A stretch of 5,508 nucleotides of DNA from a bacterium (GTDB lineage: Bacteria > Armatimonadota > HRBIN16). Positions 1 to 5,508 of the stretch are shown here, one piece after another. How positions within the stretch are numbered: position 1 is the first letter of the stretch; the number at the start of each line of letters is the position of its first letter. The notes under the pieces are model-generated. The model did no database searches and was not told the origin of the DNA. It saw only the letters and a program-made list of their open reading frames with translations. The translations under genes were made by a program, and so were the position numbers. The DNA lies in the NCBI GenBank assembly GCA_025057335.1, contig JANWXG010000179.1, positions 1-5,508 on the forward strand, given 5' to 3'.

Positions 1-2526
1 TAGTTCCACCTGCCCCGGCGGGGGTAGGTCGCCTATCACCTCCTCGGCGCGCACGCGCACAACGGGAATGCGCACTTCGCGTCGCCCGAACGCGCCTTCC
101 AACGCCAGCTGCACTGCGTCGGCGCGGGGTACGCCCTCCACGCGAACCTCCGCTACCTCCGCTGGCGAGACCTCTACCCTCTCTGGCGTGAAGCGCGCCG
201 CCTCTAGCCCTGCCTCGGCGCGCAGGGTGACCTGCTGAACGCTTTTGCTCGTGTTGCGCATCTGCAAGCTAAGCGCCAGGCGTCCCTCCCCTAGCACGGC
301 GAGGCGGTCAGGAGCGCGCACAACCACCTGTTCCCGCTCCATCGCCTGCAGGTAGAGTGTCGCCAGATGGTCGGGGCGCACCGCCACATACTCGTCGCCC
401 AAGCGCTGCAGCAGGTCTCGAAGTAGGGGCAAGGTCGCTCCCCAGTTCCACACGAACAGGTGCAGGAAGGCGGGACGGCGCGCTGGAGTCATCGCTCGCA
501 CCTGCTGCTCCCACAAAGCCAGCTGCTCTTCAGGAGAGGCGTTCTCGCGCCAGCTCATCACCGCGTGGAACACAGGCACGTTGCGTGCAGTGAGGTAGGT
601 TGCATCCTCATAGCGAGTAACGCGCCTGCCGTAATCAGGGAACAGCGCGCGCACCCGCGCCTGCTCCGCATACTGTGCGATTCGCCTGGGGTCGGTAATG
701 CCCATCACCCATGCGCTATGCAGGTCCATCGGCGCCATCGCCCGGCGCGTGAGGCTCAGGAAGTCCAGATACACCCGTTCACCGTCTCGATAACGCATGC
801 CGAACTGGTCGGGATAGGTATATCCCACACCGGAGACAGCGGTCAGCCAGTAGTCCTGCGGAGAGGAAGTCTCGTAGTAGTAGTCCACCACTGCAGGCAA
901 GAGCAATCCTGCCGCAGGGCTGATGGTCCAGCCGATAGGGAAGGAGCCGCGCAGCGGGTCGCGCCATAGCTGCGGGAAGTTGTAGTTGGTCAGCACAGGC
1001 AGGTTGTCCCCGTCGGACAAGATGAGCGAGACGTATACCTTGTCGTCTCGCAATGGAGGCGGCGGCGGTGCAGGCTTCTGGCGGAACCGCGCCACGCGGA
1101 TGCCCGAATGGACGGTCAAGTTGGCGACGTTAATCGTGCCCACCAGATACTTGCCGAACTCGGCGAAGAGGGTCACGCCTGGCCCCTCGCCGATGCCGAT
1201 GTCCTTGCCCGCCCAAGGGTAGCTGAGCACGCAGCTGTTGGGCGGCATCTTCGCCAGAATCTGCTCCGCAAGGCGCACCTCGGCGTCGGGGTCGGAGGTC
1301 GGGCGCGCGCCGTCAATCGGTCCCGAAATCCAGAAGATGAACACCCTGTTCGCCACTAAGTAGTCGCGTAAGGCAAGATGGTCGGGATAGGAGCAAGCCA
1401 CCAGATGCCTGTTCATCCGCCCCCAGAGCGTCTCGAACGCCCAGCGGTATGCCTCCACGTTCTTCCGCCACCGCCCGCGCAGGTCGTGCACGACGGGCAG
1501 GCGAAGCGTCCTGGCGATTCGCGGCGAAGCCACTATAGCGTTCTCCACGCTGGCAAGCATGGTCGCCACGTTCTTGGTCGCGGGCACGGCGGGGTCGGTC
1601 ACCACTATCCCACGAATGGCGGAGCGATAACGTCGCAGCAGTTGACGCGCGTCGGCGACGCGCTCCACCCGCTTCACCCAGCCGCGTCGCACCATCCAGT
1701 CCAGCCATAGCGGGTCGTTCTCGTAGAACACCAGGTAAATCTGCGGTCGCTGGCGGTTGACGATGCCCTGTAGACTAAAGAGGAGCATCTGCCAGTCAGC
1801 GGGCAAGGGACGCACGTCTGCGACCACCAGGGTCGCTGCAGGCGGCGCGGATTTGGCGAAGATGCGATGTAGAGGCGGTGAGGGCGGCGTCGGCAGGTTG
1901 CGAGGCTCCCCCGACGGCTGAGGGGGCGGCACCCGCTGCACGCCCAGAGGCACCTGCACACCCTCCACCCGAAAGAGGCTCACGCGGTCTACTCGTAGCG
2001 AGGCATACGCCGTCCAGCGCAACCGACACTCCAGCTTGCCCCCGTCGTAGCGGAACAGCAGCGGCACCTGCACATATTTGCCCGTAGAGAGCTCCCTGTC
2101 TACCACTTCCCGCGCGGCGAGAATCTGCTGTCCATAGCCCACACAGGCGTCCACCTCTGCCACGACCTCACCGTCGCGTGAGTCGTCCAGCAGCTTCACG
2201 CGGAAGAAGGCAGCGTAAGTGCCCGGGGGCAGCTCGATGTAGGGACCGAACAGCACGTGCCCCTCCAGGTCTCTCCCGCCGCCGCGCTCGGACGTGCTCG
2301 CCTCTCGCGCCTTGCCTCCGTGTGCCTGTCGGTCAGTGACTATCTTCCCGACCAGGGAAGCGGCTTCTTCCGCCTCCCACAGACGCGCCGGGAGAAACCG
2401 CGCCCCTTCAGGCAGTGTCACCGTCGTGAGTACCTCTCCCCTCACCTGTCCCCAGTCGGGCAGAGGTTGAGCGGGGACAACGGCAGGCAAAAGGGCAAGG
2501 GCACACCAGATAGGGAAAACCCGCAT
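1..2526 (-). CDS. Secreted GxGYxYP-family putative glycoside hydrolase, multidomain (3' end outside window)
   Basis: An uninterrupted frame of 842 codons runs from ATG at 2526 to the left edge with no stop, so the C-terminus is missing. Residues 1-19 form a signal peptide (MRVF, hydrophobic core, VPA then Gln20), so the product is probably exported. Residues about 50-187 look like a beta-sandwich module (FGPY at 93-96) of carbohydrate-binding type; this is inferred from pattern only. A proline-rich linker (199-218) follows. The GxGYxYP N-terminal domain spans about 235-480 (LQGIVNR at 252-258). A second short proline run (487-491) leads into the C-terminal domain, about 497-730, with LSDGDN at 503-508 and the defining motif GVGYTYP at 566-572. 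From about 735 an Ig-like beta-rich region runs to the edge. The family is classed as a putative glycoside hydrolase, but to my knowledge its substrate is not established, so the enzymatic role is tentative. The start is supported by GGAGGT seven bases upstream. The gene begins 18 bases after the MraY-like stop, consistent with cotranscription. Family assignment is strong; function is weak. Confidence 0.9.
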   Translation of the reverse strand, partial: MRVFPIWCALALLPAVVPAQPLPDWGQVRGEVLTTVTLPEGARFLPARLWEAEEAASLVGKIVTDRQAHGGKAREASTSERGGGRDLEGHVLFGPYIELPPGTYAAFFRVKLLDDSRDGEVVAEVDACVGYGQQILAAREVVDRELSTGKYVQVPLLFRYDGGKLECRLRWTAYASLRVDRVSLFRVEGVQVPLGVQRVPPPQPSGEPRNLPTPPSPPLHRIFAKSAPPAATLVVADVRPLPADWQMLLFSLQGIVNRQRPQIYLVFYENDPLWLDWMVRRGWVKRVERVADARQLLRRYRSAIRGIVVTDPAVPATKNVATMLASVENAIVASPRIARTLRLPVVHDLRGRWRKNVEAYRWAFETLWGRMNRHLVACSYPDHLALRDYLVANRVFIFWISGPIDGARPTSDPDAEVRLAEQILAKMPPNSCVLSYPWAGKDIGIGEGPGVTLFAEFGKYLVGTINVANLTVHSGIRVARFRQKPAPPPPPLRDDKVYVSLILSDGDNLPVLTNYNFPQLWRDPLRGSFPIGWTISPAAGLLLPAVVDYYYETSSPQDYWLTAVSGVGYTYPDQFGMRYRDGERVYLDFLSLTRRAMAPMDLHSAWVMGITDPRRIAQYAEQARVRALFPDYGRRVTRYEDATYLTARNVPVFHAVMSWRENASPEEQLALWEQQVRAMTPARRPAFLHLFVWNWGATLPLLRDLLQRLGDEYVAVRPDHLATLYLQAMEREQVVVRAPDRLAVLGEGRLALSLQMRNTSKSVQQVTLRAEAGLEAARFTPERVEVSPAEVAEVRVEGVPRADAVQLALEGAFGRREVRIPVVRVRAEEVIGDLPPPGQVEL

Positions 2527-2533
2527 CACTGCT

Positions 2534-2539
2534 ACCTCC
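2534..2539 (-). promoter_or_regulatory. Shine-Dalgarno site of the GxGYxYP gene
   Basis: GGAGGT on the minus strand lies seven bases before the ATG at 2526, inside the 18-base gap after the upstream stop. It is the best ribosome binding site in the window and fixes this start. A strong independent site suggests the large gene initiates on its own rather than by coupling. The gap is too short for a terminator, and no promoter is recognisable in it. Confidence 0.8.
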
Positions 2540-2544
2540 AGAAG

Positions 2545-3372
2545 TTAGCGAACTCCCGTCATCCTGTCCAGCTGCTGCGCCCAGGGAGTGTTTTCAATCC
2601 ACTGACTGAGCGAAACGCGCTCCGCGGCGATGTGTAGGGCAATCAGCAACGCGAGCACCGCTGCCTGCGCCCACAGCGGCAGTCCTGCCACTAGAGCTAC
2701 CCCCAGCACACCTCCCAACAGGTTCGAGCCAACGTCGCCCATCATCGCCTCGCCCGCAGCGTCGTAACGGCGCATCAGCAGCGCCGCCGCCATCAGAAAG
2801 CCCAGTAGCGCCGCCGTCAACGCCTGCTCCGTGCGCAGCAGGTACACTACCACAACCACCGAGAGTACCAGAAACACCGACACTGCCCTACCCGGACGCA
2901 TGTCCAGCAGGTTCATCGCGTTCGCTGTCAGCGCGATGAGCAGGGCGCTCATCAGTATCGTCCAGCCCGTTTGCAGCAAGAAGGCGACAGCGATAGCGAC
3001 TGCACTCCCTCCGACCGCCTTGAGCAGACCTGTCGTCACCCTGCCCTGACTCAGGGCGCGCAGATGCCCGCGCAAGCCCTTGACCTCACCGCTTCCCCAC
3101 AGGTCGTCCACCAGCCCCAACAGCCCAAATCCGAGAGCCGACAGCAGAAACGCTATCGTCAGAGGGCGCGTCTGCTCCTCTGCAGCCCAAGCCAGCTCCG
3201 CGTAGAGCACCGTGCAGAAACCCCACCAGATGACGCCGTAGCTGGTCGGCACGAGTCTGCCCCGGTAGTTCGGGCGCAGCCACCCCCAGCGACGGCTGAA
3301 GCGGGGAAACAGCGCGATACCACCTAACAGCACCACAAACGGCGCCGCCACGAACAGCACGATGCCTATCAT
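2545..3372 (-). CDS. MraY/WecA-like glycosyl-1-phosphate transferase (family 4 glycosyltransferase), compact
   Basis: A 275-residue polytopic membrane protein with about eight or nine hydrophobic segments. Family motifs appear in the right order: RPNYRGRLVPTSYG (33-46), comparable to the cytoplasmic KGRxxPT region of MraY; GLVDDLWG (86-93) with the Asp pair 89-90; NAMNLLDMRPGRA (151-163), the NxxNxxD signature; GDVGSNLLG (212-220); and a late loop HIAAERVSLSQ (247-257). Family members transfer a sugar-1-phosphate from a nucleotide sugar to a polyprenyl phosphate at the inner membrane. The substrates here are unknown. It is shorter than MraY (about 320-360) and has LLDMRPG where MraY/WecA have a DG-type motif, so it is probably a specialised paralogue rather than the peptidoglycan MraY. 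The chosen ATG overlaps the stop of the glycosyltransferase gene as ATGA. An in-frame ATG at 3384 would add four residues (MDGR). Frame upstream of that is open to 3666 but overlaps the glycosyltransferase throughout and should be ignored. No strong ribosome site is seen, which fits translational coupling. Confidence 0.88.
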   Translation of the reverse strand: MIGIVLFVAAPFVVLLGGIALFPRFSRRWGWLRPNYRGRLVPTSYGVIWWGFCTVLYAELAWAAEEQTRPLTIAFLLSALGFGLLGLVDDLWGSGEVKGLRGHLRALSQGRVTTGLLKAVGGSAVAIAVAFLLQTGWTILMSALLIALTANAMNLLDMRPGRAVSVFLVLSVVVVVYLLRTEQALTAALLGFLMAAALLMRRYDAAGEAMMGDVGSNLLGGVLGVALVAGLPLWAQAAVLALLIALHIAAERVSLSQWIENTPWAQQLDRMTGVR

Positions 3373-4067
3373 TCGCCCGTCCATAGCTGTACCGGTCTTC
3401 TCCCCACGCTGGCGAGCAGCACATGCCAGCCCTGCCGCGCCCGATGCAGGAAGCCGCGCCAGCTTCTGCCCGTGTAGCGATGCGTCATCTCCACCTCTAC
3501 CTCCTGCACTCGCGCACCCAGACGCACCAGGTCCGCCGTCATGCCCACCTCGACGCCGAAGCCCTCTGCCAGCGCATGCAGACGACACAGCACGCCCCAG
3601 CGGAGGGCGCGCTGACCACTCAGCGGGGCGCGGAAGCATCTGCCCGTCTGAAGACGCAGCACCCATTGGGCGAATCGTGCCACCAGTCCAAAGCCTCCCC
3701 GCCTGCCCGCAGGCGGCAGCACACCGATCGCCAGTTCGGCTTCGCAGGCGCGCACCGGCTGAACCAGCCGCACGGCTTCGCGAGCGGTATCGCCCACATC
3801 GGCATCTATCAGCAACACCACGTCATCGTCTGCAGGATGCTGCTCCTGTAGCCAGCGCATCCCCCTCGCCAGCGCACGCGCCTTATCTCCACGCCCCCGC
3901 CGTGTGAGCACCGTTGCCCCCGCCTCGCGGGCGCGTTCGGCAGTGTCGTCGCTACAGGCGTCGGCAACTACCACCACCTCTGCAGGCAGCGTGAGCAACG
4001 AGCGCACGGTGTTCGCTACCTGTTGTGCCTCGTTGTGCGCGGGCACGACGGCAAACACTCGGCTCAT
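3369..4067 (-). CDS. Family 2 glycosyltransferase, soluble, SteA/SteB-locus type
   Basis: A 232-residue protein with a GT-A fold. It opens with VVPAHNEAQ (7-15), then a nucleotide-binding strand VVVVADACSDDT (31-42) and the metal-binding DxD as DAD at 88-90. The acceptor side has LSGQRAL (149-155), GFGVEVG (169-175), then THRYTGR (195-201) and HRARQ (208-212), which resemble glucosyl-3-phosphoglycerate synthase or dolichyl-phosphate-glucose-type enzymes. No transmembrane segment is evident, so it is probably cytoplasmic or peripheral at the membrane. It likely transfers a sugar from a nucleotide donor to a lipid or small acceptor; donor and acceptor are not determined. The start ATG at 4067 overlaps the upstream stop as ATGA and has GGAGAG three bases further upstream (4071-4076). 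The frame stays open to 4286, but that extension lies inside the SteB-like gene and is not coding in this frame. The stop overlaps the MraY-like start, so a shared pathway is plausible. Confidence 0.9.
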   Translation of the reverse strand: MSRVFAVVPAHNEAQQVANTVRSLLTLPAEVVVVADACSDDTAERAREAGATVLTRRGRGDKARALARGMRWLQEQHPADDDVVLLIDADVGDTAREAVRLVQPVRACEAELAIGVLPPAGRRGGFGLVARFAQWVLRLQTGRCFRAPLSGQRALRWGVLCRLHALAEGFGVEVGMTADLVRLGARVQEVEVEMTHRYTGRSWRGFLHRARQGWHVLLASVGRRPVQLWTGE

Positions 4068-4930
4068 CCGCTCTCCAGCAGCGCCTCGGGAATCACGCGG
4101 TCCGCGCTCTCCTTCACGCCATACGCTTCCGTCTCCGCTTCGAACAGGAAGGGCAGAATCGCCTGTCCCAGCGCCGTATCGATGCAGTCCACACTGGCGA
4201 TGTCGGTCTCGCGATATACCGGCACATGGGACATCGTACAGTCGCGTCGCTCCGCCGCCACCACCTCGATACCTACCTCCTGCCACTGACGGATGAGCGC
4301 ACGGTCAATCTCGGCAGCGCGCGGGCTGTCCTGACTGGCGCTGCCTCCGACCACCACCACGTAGCGGCAGGGCAGTCGATAATCGCCAGAGGTACGCACC
4401 AGCCCCTCTCGGCGCAGAATGCCCACTGCCTGGTCATACCCATACAGAGCCACGCCGTTTGCCAGAGCCTTTACGATAGCCGTGAAGTCTTCGGGCAGGT
4501 TGGGCTTGAGCGTGCGTAGGTTGCGTATCAAGCGCTGTTCCTCCTCGTAGCCCAGGCCCAGCCAGCGGTCGGTCACTACCGTCACGGAGGCGGTCTCTGC
4601 CCCCGCCTGGCGCAACGCTTTCAGAGTGTCTGCCAGGGCGCGCTCATCATCTCCCGTCTGTACCACCGCCACACGACGCCCCCTGAGCCTCTGTTGCACC
4701 AGCCCGGAAGTGAGCTCTCTCCACGCTTGGTCCATGCGCTCGAAGTGGCGTCGGTTGCGCTCGCTCTCCACTGATAGACGCGCGAGGTCTTCCTGAATAC
4801 GCCGGATGAGACGCTGTTGCGTCTCCGCAGGGGCAGTGTTCAGGAACAGTCCTCCAATGAGCATCCCTACCGAAAGCGCCAGGAACACTGCTGCCAGGCT
4901 CACTAAATGGTAGCGGAGGTCTGCGAACAT
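4064..4930 (-). CDS. MctB/SteB-family membrane-anchored protein
   Basis: A 288-residue protein. It begins with the family signature LRYHLVSLAAVFLALSVG (5-22), whose hydrophobic part (about 12-30) is a single transmembrane helix. A predicted coiled coil follows (about 35-82, rich in Arg, Glu and Leu). The soluble domain starts at RRVAVVQTGD (85-94) and carries VVVVGGSAS (191-199), SVDCIDT (246-252) and YGV near the C-terminus (270-272). The order matches Mycobacterium MctB (Rv1698) and Corynebacterium SteB. The former has been implicated in copper tolerance; the latter acts with SteA in cell separation. With one membrane helix, a classical transporter role is unlikely from sequence alone, so 'copper transporter' labels should be treated with care. 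Cysteines occur at 188, 231 and 249, with no obvious CxxC metal motif. The gene starts 11 bases after the SteA-like stop and is preceded by AGGGGGA at 4937-4943. Its position next to SteA is the strongest hint of a shared envelope or division role. Confidence 0.9.
   Translation of the reverse strand: MFADLRYHLVSLAAVFLALSVGMLIGGLFLNTAPAETQQRLIRRIQEDLARLSVESERNRRHFERMDQAWRELTSGLVQQRLRGRRVAVVQTGDDERALADTLKALRQAGAETASVTVVTDRWLGLGYEEEQRLIRNLRTLKPNLPEDFTAIVKALANGVALYGYDQAVGILRREGLVRTSGDYRLPCRYVVVVGGSASQDSPRAAEIDRALIRQWQEVGIEVVAAERRDCTMSHVPVYRETDIASVDCIDTALGQAILPFLFEAETEAYGVKESADRVIPEALLESG
4071..4076 (-). promoter_or_regulatory. Shine-Dalgarno site of the glycosyltransferase gene
   Basis: GGAGAG on the minus strand sits just before the ATG at 4067, inside the last codons of the SteB-like gene. 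It supports the ATGA-coupled start over the longer open frame to 4286. Spacing is short (three bases after GGAGAG, five after GGAG). Confidence 0.6.
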
Positions 4931-4936
4931 CCCGTA

Positions 4937-4943
4937 TCCCCCT
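4937..4943 (-). promoter_or_regulatory. Probable Shine-Dalgarno site of the SteB-like gene
   Basis: AGGGGGA on the minus strand overlaps the TAG stop of the SteA-like gene and lies six bases before the ATG at 4930. It is an imperfect match to GGAGG but well spaced. It indicates that the two genes are expressed together. Confidence 0.5.
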
Positions 4944-5508
4944 ACAGGCGAAACTGCAAACGTAACCAGAAGTAGAGCAGGCGCACGAGGTCGCGCCCTG
5001 TAGGCGACAGCAGGAAAGCGACGGCTACAGGCATCATCGCGGCGACAAACAGCCAGCCAAACTCGCGCCAGGCGAACCGCTGCGGATAGAGCTGGCTCAC
5101 TCCCTTGGCGTCCACCAGCTTATCGCCCACACGCAGGCGTGTGAGGAAAGTGCTGGACATGCCCCGCCGCCCCTTTTCCAGGAACTCCAGCAGGCTGAAG
5201 TGCGTGCCGACAGCGACGATGAGCTGCGCCCCCTTTTCATAAGCCAGCAGCATGGCGATGTCTTCGCTGGTACCAGGCACACGCCAGATAGTGTAGGGCA
5301 GCCCCAGACGCTGTACTCGCTCCAGCCCGGGCGAGGCGCGCTCCGCACTGGCGTACTGATGTACTACCAGCTCCGCTCCGCAGCGCAGCGCCCGGTCGCT
5401 CACACTGTCCATGTCCCCGATAATCAGGTGGGGCTGAAAGCCCATCTCCAGTAAGGCGTCCGCGCCGCCGTCCACGCCAATCAGCACCGGTCGTCGCTCG
5501 CGCAGGTA
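4942..5508 (-). CDS. steA: SteA-like protein with thiamin-pyrophosphokinase-like domain (5' part outside window)
   Basis: The frame is open to the right edge; 188 C-terminal residues are present, about half of a full-length SteA. Positions below are in this fragment. GVDGGAD (11-17) and LIIGDMDS (28-35) match the nucleotide/diphosphate-binding motifs of the thiamin pyrophosphokinase fold. PGTSEDIAMLLAYEKGA (78-94) and then VGTHFSLLEFLEKGRRGM (100-117) through VDAKGVSQLY (132-141) are characteristic of SteA rather than true thiamin pyrophosphokinases. A hydrophobic helix (about 150-168) and a short basic tail (R172, R176, R183, R187) end the protein, so it is probably anchored with the TPK-like domain in the cytoplasm. 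In Corynebacterineae SteA works with SteB in the cell-separation pathway; transfer of that role to this organism is inference. Catalytic activity is not demonstrated for the family as far as I know. An in-frame GTG at 5487 is not the start, because homologous sequence continues upstream to the edge. Confidence 0.9.
   Translation of the reverse strand, partial: YLRERRPVLIGVDGGADALLEMGFQPHLIIGDMDSVSDRALRCGAELVVHQYASAERASPGLERVQRLGLPYTIWRVPGTSEDIAMLLAYEKGAQLIVAVGTHFSLLEFLEKGRRGMSSTFLTRLRVGDKLVDAKGVSQLYPQRFAWREFGWLFVAAMMPVAVAFLLSPTGRDLVRLLYFWLRLQFRL

Larger units (their letters stand above)
1..5508 (-). other. Probable single operon: SteA-like, SteB-like, GT2, MraY-like, GxGYxYP protein
   Basis: All five genes share the minus strand. 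Junctions in order are an 11-base gap, ATGA overlap, ATGA overlap and an 18-base gap. No space exists for a terminator between genes, and no hairpin with a T-run was seen. The promoter must lie beyond the right edge unless internal promoters exist inside coding sequence. The first four genes are functionally coherent (envelope/division). The fifth is an exported protein that may simply be read through. Confidence 0.75.

Noticed and set aside
460..969. Plus-strand open frame of 169 codons
   Set aside because: Lies wholly antisense to the GxGYxYP gene, whose family motifs are unmistakable; composition (His, Arg, Pro, Ala rich) is typical of a high-GC shadow and there is no ribosome site.
1054..1068. 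Short GGC/CGG repeat that might be a microsatellite
   Set aside because: It encodes the five-proline linker (487-491) between two domains and has mixed codons (CCG, CCT, CCA), so it is explained by protein structure.
1313..2029. Several minus-strand open frames of 77-131 codons inside the first gene
   Set aside because: They are in other frames of the 842-codon GxGYxYP frame, which has continuous family similarity, so they are shadows and not evidence of a frameshift.
2527..2544. Possible promoter or terminator between the MraY-like and GxGYxYP genes
   Set aside because: Only 18 bases, occupied by a ribosome binding site, with no inverted repeat or T-run.
3385..3666. N-terminal extension of the MraY-like gene to an upstream start
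   Set aside because: Would overlap the glycosyltransferase for almost 300 bases; the added residues are low-complexity Gly/Ala/Arg-rich, and homologous sequence begins at the membrane segment after 3372.
3362..3907. Plus-strand open frame of 181 codons
   Set aside because: Antisense to the glycosyltransferase, very rich in Pro, Ala, Arg and Ser, with no domain motif.
4068..4286. N-terminal extension of the glycosyltransferase
   Set aside because: Family 2 enzymes begin just before the VPAHNE motif; the extension lies inside the SteB-like gene, and the ATGA start has a ribosome site.
4025..4519. Plus-strand open frame of 164 codons
   Set aside because: Antisense to the SteB-like and glycosyltransferase genes, with no recognisable domain.

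Overview
This is a GC-rich bacterial window in which all five recognisable genes lie on the minus strand. They are so tightly packed that they look like one operon, read from the right edge to the left. I see no RNA genes, CRISPR arrays, insertion sequences, attachment sites, convincing promoters or terminators. The operon enters from beyond the right edge and leaves past the left edge.

In transcription order (right to left): (1) the C-terminal half of a SteA-like protein, with a thiamin-pyrophosphokinase-like domain followed by a membrane helix; (2) an MctB/SteB-family protein with an N-terminal membrane anchor, coiled coil and soluble domain (often annotated 'copper transporter'); (3) a compact soluble family 2 glycosyltransferase; (4) a small polytopic MraY/WecA-type glycosyl-1-phosphate transferase; (5) a large exported protein of the GxGYxYP putative glycoside hydrolase family, whose 3' end is outside the window. 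Genes 2/3 and 3/4 overlap by ATGA. Gaps 1/2 and 4/5 are 11 and 18 bases.

Genes 1-4 form a coherent envelope module. SteA and SteB are known from Corynebacteriales as partner membrane proteins in cell separation. The glycosyltransferase and MraY-like enzyme beside them suggest a lipid-linked sugar step, but their substrates cannot be read from sequence. Gene 5 is a different kind of protein: a secreted multidomain, carbohydrate-related protein that seems to be carried at the downstream end of the same transcript.

Organism: the combination of a SteA/SteB/GT2/MraY-like cluster with a large GxGYxYP protein, at roughly 60% GC, suggests an Armatimonadota-like or other deep-branching, Firmicutes/Actinobacteria-related lineage. 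This is inference from gene content, not a firm placement. Nothing in the window looks like a recent mobile acquisition. The best candidates for new biology are the unstudied GxGYxYP protein with its additional N- and C-terminal modules, and its coupling to the envelope module.
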